The position numbers and the translations under genes were made by a program. A DNA stretch of 64,000 bases from Anabas testudineus (lineage: Eukaryota; Chordata; Actinopteri; Anabantiformes; Anabantidae): NCBI RefSeq assembly GCF_900324465.2, contig NC_046621.1, positions 13,470,469 through 13,534,468 on the forward strand. The letters run 5' to 3'. A model generated the notes under the pieces. The model searched no databases. It saw only the letters and a program-made list of their open reading frames with translations, and had not been told where the DNA came from. Positions 12,089 to 28,550 of the stretch are shown in pieces. Within the stretch, counting starts at the first letter, position 1, and each line of letters starts with the position of its first letter.

Positions 12089-12466
12089 GAGAATACCACA
12101 CACCCAGCATAACATGATAGGATGGAGGAGTTGATCATTTCAAATCAAACATAAAACTATCAAGCAAAGAAAAAAGCTAGTTTTCCTTTTAGAAAAATGG
12201 TTTTCTCTCCTTCACCACAAAATGAATGGCCTCCATTACAGATCCATTTACATTATTGCTTTTGGTATGCAGTTTAAAAGTATTACAGAACTAGAAAATT
12301 ATGAACTGTAATATTTCTCAAAATGTTCAAGTATGTTTTAAAATTAAATTTTCTTTCTTTTTTTTTTCTTGGTTTTTATTTTTGTTTTGCTATAATTGTT
12401 CATAGACTCTGGTGTTTGGAGTAGGTTGACTGTGTCGCTCCACATCTCTGCTCATTTTTCTGCGTC

Positions 12467-12557
12467 CTGTAAAAACACAATGACTTTACATTAGTATAAC
12501 AAAACATAAACCAAACCCATAAGTATAACAAACTTGATTGATTATGTATTATCATAC
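12467..12557 (-). other. Probable 3' UTR intron of pabpc4
   Basis: A donor (AAATTG|GTATGA) lies 23 bases after the TGA. A good acceptor (TTTTTACAG|GACGCAG) follows 91 bases later. A junction this close to the stop would not trigger nonsense-mediated decay. A 3' UTR intron fits my recollection that cytoplasmic PABP genes end in an untranslated exon, but it is not proven here. Confidence 0.5.
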
Positions 12558-12580
12558 CAATTTATTACAGTACACAGTCT

Positions 12581-19154
<6,574 letters not shown>

Positions 19155-19341
19155 TTAAAAAAAAAAACAAGCCAGATAAAAAAATAATAAAAATGCGGAG
19201 ATGAAGTGTGAGCCGGGTCCACGCTGCGGACAGCTGCTTGTCTGTCTGCTGCAGCTCGTTGAGAAAATGTCAAAGTTGGAAAAAATGATGATAAAAAGCT
19301 TCTTCTCAAGTGTTTCTCCGCTTTAAGATCGAGGCCTCCTG

Positions 19342-19480
19342 TTTTTTTTTCCTTTAATTATTTTGCTATTTTTTTTTAAACGTTTCTATTTCTTTAAGTG
19401 TATTAAGGTATTTGTTTTTAATGAAGATTTTGTGTTTTATATATTTTTATTTGATTTTTATTTTAAGTTTTTTTTTTTTT
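19342..19480 (-). promoter_or_regulatory. A-rich 5' leader of pabpc4 (putative autoregulatory sequence)
   Basis: On the minus strand this 139-base stretch is strongly adenine-rich, with oligo(A) runs at 19468-19480, 19362-19377 and 19342-19350 and smaller ones between. It lies 227-365 bases upstream of the start codon and downstream of a TATA/TOP start region, so it would be in the 5' UTR if unspliced. PABPC1 mRNA is known to repress its own translation through an A-rich leader that binds PABP. The same role here is inferred. A donor-like site at about 19507 and an acceptor-like site near 19129 leave open that it is sometimes spliced out. Confidence 0.55.
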
Positions 19481-19523
19481 CCCAACAACAGTGAGTTAGA
19501 CACTCACGGTTTGTTTTGTGGCC

Positions 19524-19563
19524 GGGGAAAGAGACTGCGTGAGGAAAGCATGGCCACTTTATA
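19524..19563 (-). promoter_or_regulatory. TATA box and TOP-type transcription start of pabpc4
   Basis: TATAAA on the minus strand at 19563-19558 is followed 30 bases downstream by CTCTTTCCCC (19533-19524). That is the spacing expected of a start site, and the sequence is a 5' terminal oligopyrimidine motif. PABPC1 is a known TOP mRNA. The predicted start is at 19533 and the leader is about 418 bases. Confidence 0.55.
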
Positions 19564-19831
19564 GAGAGCGGCGGTGCGGAGGAAACAGTGGCCAGGGTCA
19601 AATCTGGGATAGGAGGGGGGGGGAGAAAAAAAAAAAAAAACGAAAAGAAACAACCGAGCATGCGGAATGAAAGGGAGAGAGAGAGAGAGAGCACACCCCC
19701 ATCCCAACTAGAGAGCCCAGCTCCCCACAGCGACATCTGGGTGGGAATACAGAGCAAGTCATGCACTGTAGTGTCTCTTTACATGTACAGCTAATGTTCA
19801 AATACAGACAACCTTATTTATGCTTGACGAC

Positions 19832-19837
19832 TTTATT
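19832..19837 (-). terminator. Candidate poly(A) signal of the ZP gene
   Basis: AATAAA on the minus strand 33 bases after the spliced stop at 19870. It supports use of the short last exon. Confidence 0.45.
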
Positions 19838-19869
19838 CTGTTTGAGTATCAAAATCTTCACAAGTTGCA

Positions 19870-22505
19870 TTATTCTGCGTTGTGCATCCTCCTGAAGGTG
19901 AGAGAAATAAGTTACTCATAATGCAAGGGACATGAGATTTACAGCACTGAAACAAAAAATATAAAATAAATAAATCAAAGATGTTACCTGAACAAATCCA
20001 GGAATGTTGAGTACAGTCCCTTCTGTCCAGACCCCTGGTTCAAAGAGTGCATCCCACATGTTCTGATCACCCCTTTTCTTTCATTACTTTTTATTTCTTC
20101 CTCATAACTCAGCGTCTGTGACCCATCCGCGCCTTTGGAAAGCTGAATTTTTGAGCGGACCATCGGTTGAGCATCATTTGTTGCTTCAGGGTTCGCCACA
20201 GGTGCGTCTGCCTGCATTTGACCCAGCTCTTCTCTGATTTGGTTGAAGTCGTTCTCAATGTCTTTTACGTCCATCTCAGCTGACACAGGGGTGTTGTCAT
20301 TTTGTTGAACGACTGTGTCAAACCTCCCAGATCTTCCAAGCCTGTTTTTTCTCTGCAATTCTTCTACAATAACTGGACTGTCTGGTTGTGGGGGAAGTGG
20401 CCATCCATCAACTAAACTCATAGCCCACAAAGAAGGGTCACTTTTTAGCTCTCTTAGTCCGTTGATCTCATTTGTGGGTGGGTAGAGAAGCTCTTCGTCT
20501 GCGGTTGGAAGCTCAAAAAGATAATCTGGCTTTAACTCATGTATCAAATAGTCTTCAGACTGAGACTCAATATTGTGGCTGTGTTCAGTATCTTGTATCT
20601 GTCCAGGAAGCCAAAAGGTCAGTCTGGCAACTGGATCCTGGTTCACAACCACTACACCGTGTGGGGGTGAGGAGAACTGGCTTCTTGATACAGAAGCACC
20701 AGAAACAATGGCATCCTCAGTCTTGGGGGACACATCAGGCTGCATGGACTCTGTTATAGGGAAACTGGTGGAGACTGCTTGTTCAGACACATATTTGTCC
20801 ACAAAGACTAGAGGGCCAGTGCTGACAGTGGCCTTGGAATCTGAAATGACACACTTGTTGAGTTACTGTTTGAGAGGGGAATCCATTTTAAGTTGGACAA
20901 AAACAAGGCACCAACCTTCAGAAAGGCGTTTGCCTGATAGGCCTCTACACTTTGATCTACAGCACTCACACACACCTACATCCCCACTCAGCTCCTCCCA
21001 TCTGAAGGAGGAAAAAAAAAAAAAAAACATGTATCAAGTAATAAAAGTCACAAAAATCCTGTTTTAACATACAGGTACTGTACCTTTTGTAGATTACATT
21101 GTAGTTGCAAGATTTGGAGCCTGAAGTGACTCCCTGGTCTGAGGTGAGCACATTACAGTGGATGTAATACTTTAGAGGTAAAGAGAGTTCATAAGGTCAT
21201 ATTAGTTGTGGCAGAACAAACAAAACAGGGCTTTGAGTTAAAAACAAACAAAAACAGACCACTCACCTCAGAAATTAAATAAGAGGTGTTCAGTACAAAA
21301 TTAACCCTATCTGCTCTCTCAGAGGCCACAAATTGTACAACAGCATGAAGAGAAGCGGAGGCCGTGCACCTTGCAAAGAAAAACACTTGGGTGATGATAA
21401 AATTAAATTAGACAAAAGATGGAGATGACAAAATGCCAGACTGGCTGCTTACCCTTTATTCATTATCACTGCATGCTTGGATCTAGTCTGAGGATCAGGG
21501 GACGTAGAGAGAAAGCATGACTGAATGAAAAGCTGCTGACCAGGTCTGGGTTGGGTAGAAACCTGGATGTTGAGAAGCTGTCCCCTCTCATAGACATTAG
21601 ACTCTGAAGAGCTGGTCCAGGATGCTGCAGGAAAAATAAATAAATAAATAAATAAATAAATTAATTAATTAATTAAAAGTAAACCAGTTTCTACAAATGC
21701 GTCTCACTCCTTAAGAGCATCTTTTTGATGTGATACTCACGATTCATGATTTTTATGTTAAAGCTCTTATCATTCTCTGGAAGTGCAGGTGAAGCAGAGT
21801 AGTTTGGATCATCATAAGACCTGAAAACACACATTAGCCTTTAGGGTGATGATTTATGACCACAGACAGATGTTTTGGTAATTTACTACAGACCTTTTAG
21901 GGGCACAGGAGATGTGCAATGTGGCAGGAATTTGCCACCAAGTGGGACGGCGTTTCTTGAGATTCAAGTGGAGGGAGTTGGTGAACATCTTCAAGCCGTT
22001 CTGCATCTGTAAGACAGCGTAGTGTCAGAAAATCCTTTCATAAATGTGGAAATAAGGAAAGTAGGAAAGAATAAGACCAACTTACCACATGAGTTGTTCC
22101 ACACTGATCGTAGCCATAAACAAAGATAAAGTGGTTTGATAGCTCTCTGTTGCTGTAGCAGCCATCACCCAACTGTATCTCGTCTGCAGTCAGTGCGACA
22201 CCATTGGACCTTTTATCAACTAGCAAGATTAGCTGAGACCTGTCGCAGAACACCTGAACTCTAGGCCCAGTCATCATGGGAGGTAATTCAGCAAGCATGT
22301 GAAAGTCAGGGGTCCCGGTTTGCCAGGAGCTAAAGATGGTGTCATACGGCTTGAAATCAAAGTTGTCCTCCAGCAGTAAAGGTGCTTGATTATCAAAAAG
22401 TCCTGGAGAGTCCCGGGGAAACGTGGCATCCTGCTGGCTTGCTACTGACTGAACAGTGATCCAATGTCCAGCGAAAATGCAAAGAAATAGCTTGATTGTG
22501 CCCAT
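19870..22505 (-). CDS. ZP3-type zona pellucida domain protein (644 aa)
   Basis: Secreted egg-coat-type protein; ZP modules polymerise into extracellular filaments. Nine exons (minus): 22505-22086, 22006-21894, 21820-21741, 21624-21453, 21369-21267, 21169-21084, 21001-20916, 20840-19988, 19891-19870. A signal peptide covers residues 1-23. This is why I chose the ATG at 22505 over an in-frame ATG at 22595. ZP-N cysteines lie in FCDRS, DGCYS, DQCGTT and ISCAPK; ZP-C cysteines in QSCFLS, KGCTAS, IHCNV and KSCNY; then a VCECCRSKC cluster. The large exon 8 encodes a roughly 280-residue acidic, Pro/Ser/Glu-rich tail with a furin-like RKNR. I see no C-terminal membrane segment. If the last intron is kept, the protein stops at 19984 after FLDLFR; splicing gives FRRMHNAE. 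ZP3-like family is clear, but which fish paralog is not. Confidence 0.85.
21635..21676. repeat. AAAT/TTAA simple repeat
   Basis: Tandem AAAT then TTAA units. On the minus strand it forms the T-rich tract right before the ZP gene exon 4 acceptor. Confidence 0.9.
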
Positions 22506-23790
22506 TGCAAACCTCAAAGTGGACCAACCACTCTGACCTCCGTCCTGCCTCAGGTGAGACATTAATAAGGAGCATGGACAGCTGGAGGCCATCAAGCTAA
22601 TGAGGCTGACAGGTTCACATGGTGTTTTCTTTTAACACCACTGTAACCAGGATTGTTTTAGTGTGTTTTATTGTGAGTTAGGATCCAGTTTAGCTTTGCA
22701 GCTATAATGTAGAACAAATGTTAAGGAAGATATGTATTCATATTGTAATATAAGATATTTTAAGTAACTTTAGTCCTCCCCATTCACTTGACGTCATTTT
22801 TACTGTGCCTAAACTATGCACACCAACAGCTGGCTACACAAGTATAAAGTATTGTTACTCTGTAATATTTTATGGTATATATAAAATAGTTCACATAGTG
22901 TACATAGTGAAAGAAAGTAAAATGTGCATATAATCATTTCTCATTGCTCAAGGCCGTTTTGTCCAGCTATGAGCTCAAACTCTAAAGCGCTCAGTTCACT
23001 ATCGTATATGGCAATCAAACCTGCAACCAGTAATGTTTTGTATATGTTCTTAATCAATAGTCAGAATAGCTGACAAACCGTTTTTTGTTTGATAACTAAT
23101 CGATACATTGACAACTTGTTACAGCTCTAACCTAAATGGTTTTCTAATGATTCGTCTTTTAAACTTACATTAAGGAACACTGTGGGCTTCTGTACGTATC
23201 ATGTTCCATTAAAAAATAACATTAATTTCAAGTTACCATAGGTGTTTACAACATTAATAATATCTAAACTGTACTCTGATCAATCTCTGGTTCTAAAATC
23301 AGCCTCATTTTCTCATTTAGTCAGAAGCCAAAGAACAGAAAACACAGTTTATCATAGAGAACAAGTTTCAAAATGAACGCCCTGCATTATCCCAAACAAA
23401 CACTGACTGTGCACAAATCTTTCTATCAGTCTGTGCAGAAGAATAAAAGAAGATATGATTTGTCTTTGCTAAGATGATCAACTCTAATATGAAGTAGATT
23501 ATATAGATTATATTATAGATTTCAGAAATCCAGCTTATGTGAGGCTGACAAAATAACGCTTTGTATTTATTACGTTATACTTCCTCATCTGAGGCTTTCA
23601 GGTCAAGTCGAGCTTAAATTACGTGCACAGAAACTTGAGAAATGGGCGGAGCTTCCGCACAGGTAAGGTCTGTCCGTCCGCAGGTGAGCGGTAGTAGACG
23701 AAGATAAGAGCCACCACAAGCGCATAATCGAGAAGCTGTCGGAAAATGACTTTAATAAAACTTGTACACTAAGAGGAGAGGAAATCCACC
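22506..23790. other. Divergent intergenic region, ZP gene and tmem54
   Basis: AT-rich region between the two start codons. The promoters of both genes must lie here, but I see no convincing TATA box for either. The stretch at 23640-23790 is GC-richer and probably holds the tmem54 5' UTR. Confidence 0.5.
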
Positions 23791-26700
23791 ATGGTATATT
23801 GCGGTGAGTAACTTTAACGTGTGTTCACTGACGCTCCGTGTGAGGACGCTGCGCGCTACAGCTTTAGGCGTGGTCTGCGCGCACAGCTCTGCGGACAAAA
23901 CACGGAATCTGCATGTTTTTATTTCGGCAATTCCCTGAAGGAACAATGTAACGCCCTATTACTTATCTATTAATCCCATTTTGAATGTATATGTTTATAA
24001 AAACCCACCCAGCTTGGGTTGGTGTTGTGTTTTTTTTTACTGTTTTGTTTTTGAGTTTAACTCAAAAGTGAAACTTTTTGAGTACCTGTATGATCTGTGA
24101 TTAATGGATGTTGATAGGTCTGATACCATGCAGACCAAACAGTGTATTCTGTCTCCTACACTATATGTCAGACATTACCAAGCGTGACGAATGAATGAGA
24201 GAGACAGCAGAATAAACTGGCAGATACATCACGTCTGTTTAGATGCAGACTGCTATGAGTATTATATCATGGTGTTTTTGTTCGGGTCTGTACACTGTGT
24301 GACAATATGTGAGAAAAGGTTCTTGAATGGAGAGAGAACAAGCTTGACACAATGAAAGGATGGATGTGCTTGAATGGATGTATTATGACCAAAAACATGG
24401 CAGTTAATTCCACAGCACCCACCTGCAGGAACGAATGTGACAGGCCAGGTGAAGGTATTTGTCTCTGACCCCTCAGGTTGAGTAACTGTGGTGGTGGATG
24501 TTTGAACACCCCACCCAAAGCTTTGTCCTGTTTGGTTGAGGAGGGACCCTCGTGGGCGGTTGTTTCATCCTCCACACATCTTCTTGCAACACGGTCCTCC
24601 TCAGACCACTTCTCTCAGCTGTCACCGTAGCTGCACCAATTCGCATCACGCTTTAGATCAGATCTTCAGCCATCTCTGCTGGAGATGTGGTAACTGCCTT
24701 AGTCTTGAGTGTTGACGCGGTGTGTTAACCGCTGGCCCGCTTCCTTTTGCTTTGCTGAAACCACAACGCTGTAACAAAGTCAGCTCTCGCACACGTTCTC
24801 AGTGTATGGCAGTTACAGCTCAGTTAATAAGTATAACATCTAATGCATTTGTGTTCTTCGTCTTCAGCAAACTATTATTCATCTTATAATAGAGTTCCTG
24901 CCACATTCAGATGTGCACACAACTGGGTTTTCCCTACTCTATTATGGCATCAGAGACACATGTCAATGTGGATTTATCATTAAGGCCACAATGCTTAAAG
25001 CTAAAGTAAAAAGTATAAGGTCAGAACTTCATATTTTTGCTTCCTCTAGGAGTATGCTGTGCCAGCCTCAAAGACAACAAAGCCCTGATGAAGATGGGGC
25101 TGGGGCTGGTGCTGGTGGGCCATGTTAACTTTCTTCTTGGAGCGCTGGTGCATGGCGCTGTGCTCAGGCACATCTCCATACTGTCTGAGCCCCAGACCCT
25201 GATGTACGCAATCTCTAATGTCATTGCTATTGTGGCAGGCTTGGTGGTAAGTATTATGACACACATGAAGAACTCACAAGCCCATTTACATTTATTACCA
25301 TGTACAGTTTATCTGCAGGTTGTGTAAAGTTTTTTAGTGTAAATCATTAATCCTTGAATGGAGCAATTTTAACTAGCAATGTTAAACCATTTTTGTAATT
25401 GTGATGGATGGATCTGTGTTTTCTTCAGTGAACATGTGTCATCTTCTGCCTTTTAGGGAATTGTCGGTGGAATAATGGCCATCGTTCTATCCAAAAACAA
25501 GAAAAGCAAGATCCTGGTAAGTACACTTCCCCTCTCCAGGGCAGAGCATCTTACTCCTCTATTAACTCACTCACTTCTGTCATTTGCTGGCTCCTGTCAG
25601 AACTTGCCCTGTTTTTGACAAAGTGCATTAGTGTGGCGATCTGAACAAAGCAAATAAACATGATTCTTCCAAATCTTTCATGTGCTATCTCAGAACTTGC
25701 ACTCCCAACTGATTTCTTCTTCGTGCTCCTACATTTTCTCCCATATCTCCTGAAGCAGTTTGATAAATAGCACATTTTATTTGCACTTAGGAAATAATGT
25801 AAAAAAATATATCTTGTTACCATGTTGTCTTTGCAGCAGTGGATCCTGCTGGTTTTCGGCTTCTTAGCAGGTCTCTTAGCAGCTGCCTCTACTTTGGGCT
25901 TGTTAGCATCCATGGTAAAGGCCATTATTAATAAAGGACAGGGTCTACTAAAGTGCAAGTACGATGTTGCAAGCTCTGCAAGCGTCACTTACGAATGCCC
26001 CTTTGACCCCACCCGTGTCTATGTAAGTTGGATACAAGTATCTATTTTTAGCTGTTTTAACACTGACTTCGACTGATGCAATAAGATATTGTTATTGATC
26101 AGTTATGTGCTTTCATCTTTTTGTTGATCAGACAACCACAGTCGTTCTGTGGGCGTTTCTCGTCTTCATGTCTGTGGTGGAAATGGCATTCTCCTTCCAC
26201 TGCTTTGCTGCCTGCACCTCATTTCTCTACCTCTGCCCGTGCCGAAAGAGGCCGACCCAGGCTAAGAGGGTAAGCTCCTATCAGATTACTAACTTTATCA
26301 GTGTTAACGTTAGGTAGACCTCCTGCAGACCTTGTTGCAGGAAATGAGTGTGTAGTGCAAGAGCATGAATTTCAGTTAGACAAGTACTTTATTGGATATG
26401 TATTGCTTTGCATACATGTAAATAGTACAGTGGTGAATGGAAGTTCTCAAAGAGGAACTCAATTTCAACACTGAACTGCTAGAAGTATTCAAAGCAGGAT
26501 AAACAATTTGGGCAAATCAGAAAAATACACATGGAAAAAGGAAAGGATTCACTGAAGTGTCCATTAAGAAAAGCACAGGTTCTATTCCTCAGAATGTCAT
26601 ACTACATTACATATAAATGTCTTAAAAATTCATTGTTGAAAATCTGATTATATGTTTAAGTTACACCTACCATAACAGCAGTAAGAAAAACATTAGATCA

Positions 26701-27363
26701 AGGGAAGGTTCAACAGTAAACTGACCTGGCTTCAACACATCGACAAATAGTAATGTGACATCGAATTTAATACAGACAAATGGAAGGTGATGGACTAGAC
26801 CTTCTGACGAGACGAGCATGAACAGGGCACTATAGAAATTGTGTCTGTGTTCCTCATTTCATGCAGTCTCAGGTCCCATGGCTTAAACTGAAAACACTGG
26901 CTTAGGTTAATCACCACATCATCCTGTCCTCAAATGCACATAGAATGTCATATGTTCCTCCTATTGTTATGTATTACCAACACTGTAATAATGCTACCTA
27001 TTCCTCAGAGAATCGGAGTTTGCCAAACATCTTTGTTCCAACACACAACATATTCAAAAAGTCATGGCTTGTAGTTGAAACTGGAGATGTTGACATGTCA
27101 CTTTCCTAATACTATGAATATTATTTCCAAAAAGGCAAAGGTCAGGTCATCGTCAAAACATGTTCGAGCTGAGGTCATGAATGTGAGGTAGTGTATTTAT
27201 GACACTCCCAAATCATGCACTCTTTCAGGTGCAAATCCAGAGAAGTGTTGAAATTTTCAAACCACCAGTAGAAGAGTCAGAGACAGATGCTGATGCTGAC
27301 CCCGCAGAGCGGGACGAACTGCTGGACCATAACACTGCAGTGGAGCAGAGTGACTGGCTTTGA
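23791..27363 (+). CDS. tmem54: Transmembrane protein 54 (242 aa)
   Basis: Four-pass membrane protein of the TMEM54/KRTCAP3 family; its biochemical role is unknown. Six exons: 23791-23803, 25050-25246, 25457-25516, 25837-26022, 26132-26269, 27229-27363, all with GT-AG junctions and closed frame. The first exon encodes only MVYC plus one base. Hydrophobic segments lie near residues 20-42, 55-80 (to IMAIVLSKN), 92-115 and 155-180. The CPFDPTRVY motif in the second loop matches CPFDPTRIY in human TMEM54, as do LGLLAS and GHVNF. The cytoplasmic tail carries an acidic dileucine signal (ERDELL), plausible for endocytic sorting. In human the gene lies at 1p35 near HDAC1 and LCK, as here. The 1.2-kb intron 1 and the 0.96-kb last intron contain no other gene I can support. 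Confidence 0.92.
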
Positions 27364-27651
27364 ACCAGCTAAACCTAAGGGCATAGGTTGGAAACTGCCG
27401 GGCTCAACTTGATATGGTGCAACATGATCTCTGAAGATGTTGTATCTCATGTGTCTGTTACACATAGAAAATGTCGGTGGAAGACATTTGTGGGACTTGT
27501 GTCAGATAAAGCAATAGTACTTTAATTCCCTGTATATCCAAGAGTTTTTAATATGATAAAATACTGCTATTGGTTTGAAATAATGTTGTGTAATGTAATG
27601 TTTAAATTGATAGTCTTACATATAATACACACTGTCATCTGTGCCTTTACT

Positions 27652-27657
27652 ATTAAA
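27652..27657 (+). terminator. Candidate poly(A) signal of tmem54
   Basis: ATTAAA about 290 bases after the stop. A common variant hexamer; no cleavage site is seen directly. Confidence 0.4.
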
Positions 27658-27663
27658 TGATTC

Positions 27664-28550
27664 AATTTTAAAAATATATATTTCATATAATCATATCATA
27701 ATTACTGTACCAAACAAGACATTTTATACATAATCAACATATGTATTTATATTGGTGTTTTGTATAAAGCTCTTTTACTCATGTTCACAGAATACAAATA
27801 TATCCACAATAATTAAATGAATTCTGGTATTTGTCTTGACTGAATACTAAACAGTAGAATCTGACACCAGTTGTCACATGACAGGGTTCAAATGTTTTCA
27901 ATATTGTGAGGCAGGACAGAAATGTAATAAAGGCCATGTGTCAGTAACCTGACATATAAGAGGTATATAGGTTTAGACAAGTCTCTTTTAGTGACCTTAG
28001 CAGGCAAGTAACACAAATATATTACAGAAAAAGCATCAACTATGTACTCAAAGGCACAGGGCAAAGTGCAACTGAAAGACATTAAACAGAGTATCCAAAA
28101 TATCCAATTTAAATAATTTAAATCCACTTATATAAAAGCATACACCTACCAAGCCATTTGTGCAGTGCTGATCACAAAGAAAGGCGACTGAGCTAAAAAA
28201 AGGCTTGGGACAAAAATGACAAAGCATCCAAAAACAATACTAATGAAGGTTTGACTCCAGTGTGTAAACAGCAAGTTGAAAAGGTATCCTAGAAAACCAA
28301 GTTTAAAACCCTGTACCAGATTGAGGGAGAAAGGTCCCTCATTACAAAGGAATAGTCTGTCACCGATTTTCACAGCAACAGCCTTGAAAGATGAATTATA
28401 AGAAGAGAAACAACTCACTTTAAGATACATCTATTGTGTGCAAATGACCTCAAGGTGTCTAGGACTCCTCTTTTGGTCTAAAGGATCCAGAGTAAGGAAA
28501 TGAGTAACACTTCCAGGACAAAACAGTCAATAAGTGAGTGCAGCGTTTTC
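27664..28550. other. Convergent intergenic region, tmem54 and hdac1
   Basis: AT-rich sequence between two converging genes, presumably including the hdac1 3' UTR. No canonical AATAAA on the minus strand stands out, so the hdac1 transcript end is undefined. No gene is supported. Confidence 0.5.

Noticed and set aside
24267-24575. 102-codon minus-strand ORF in tmem54 intron 1
   Set aside because: No homology I recognise, low-complexity composition, no splice or promoter context; it lies within an intron of the opposite strand.
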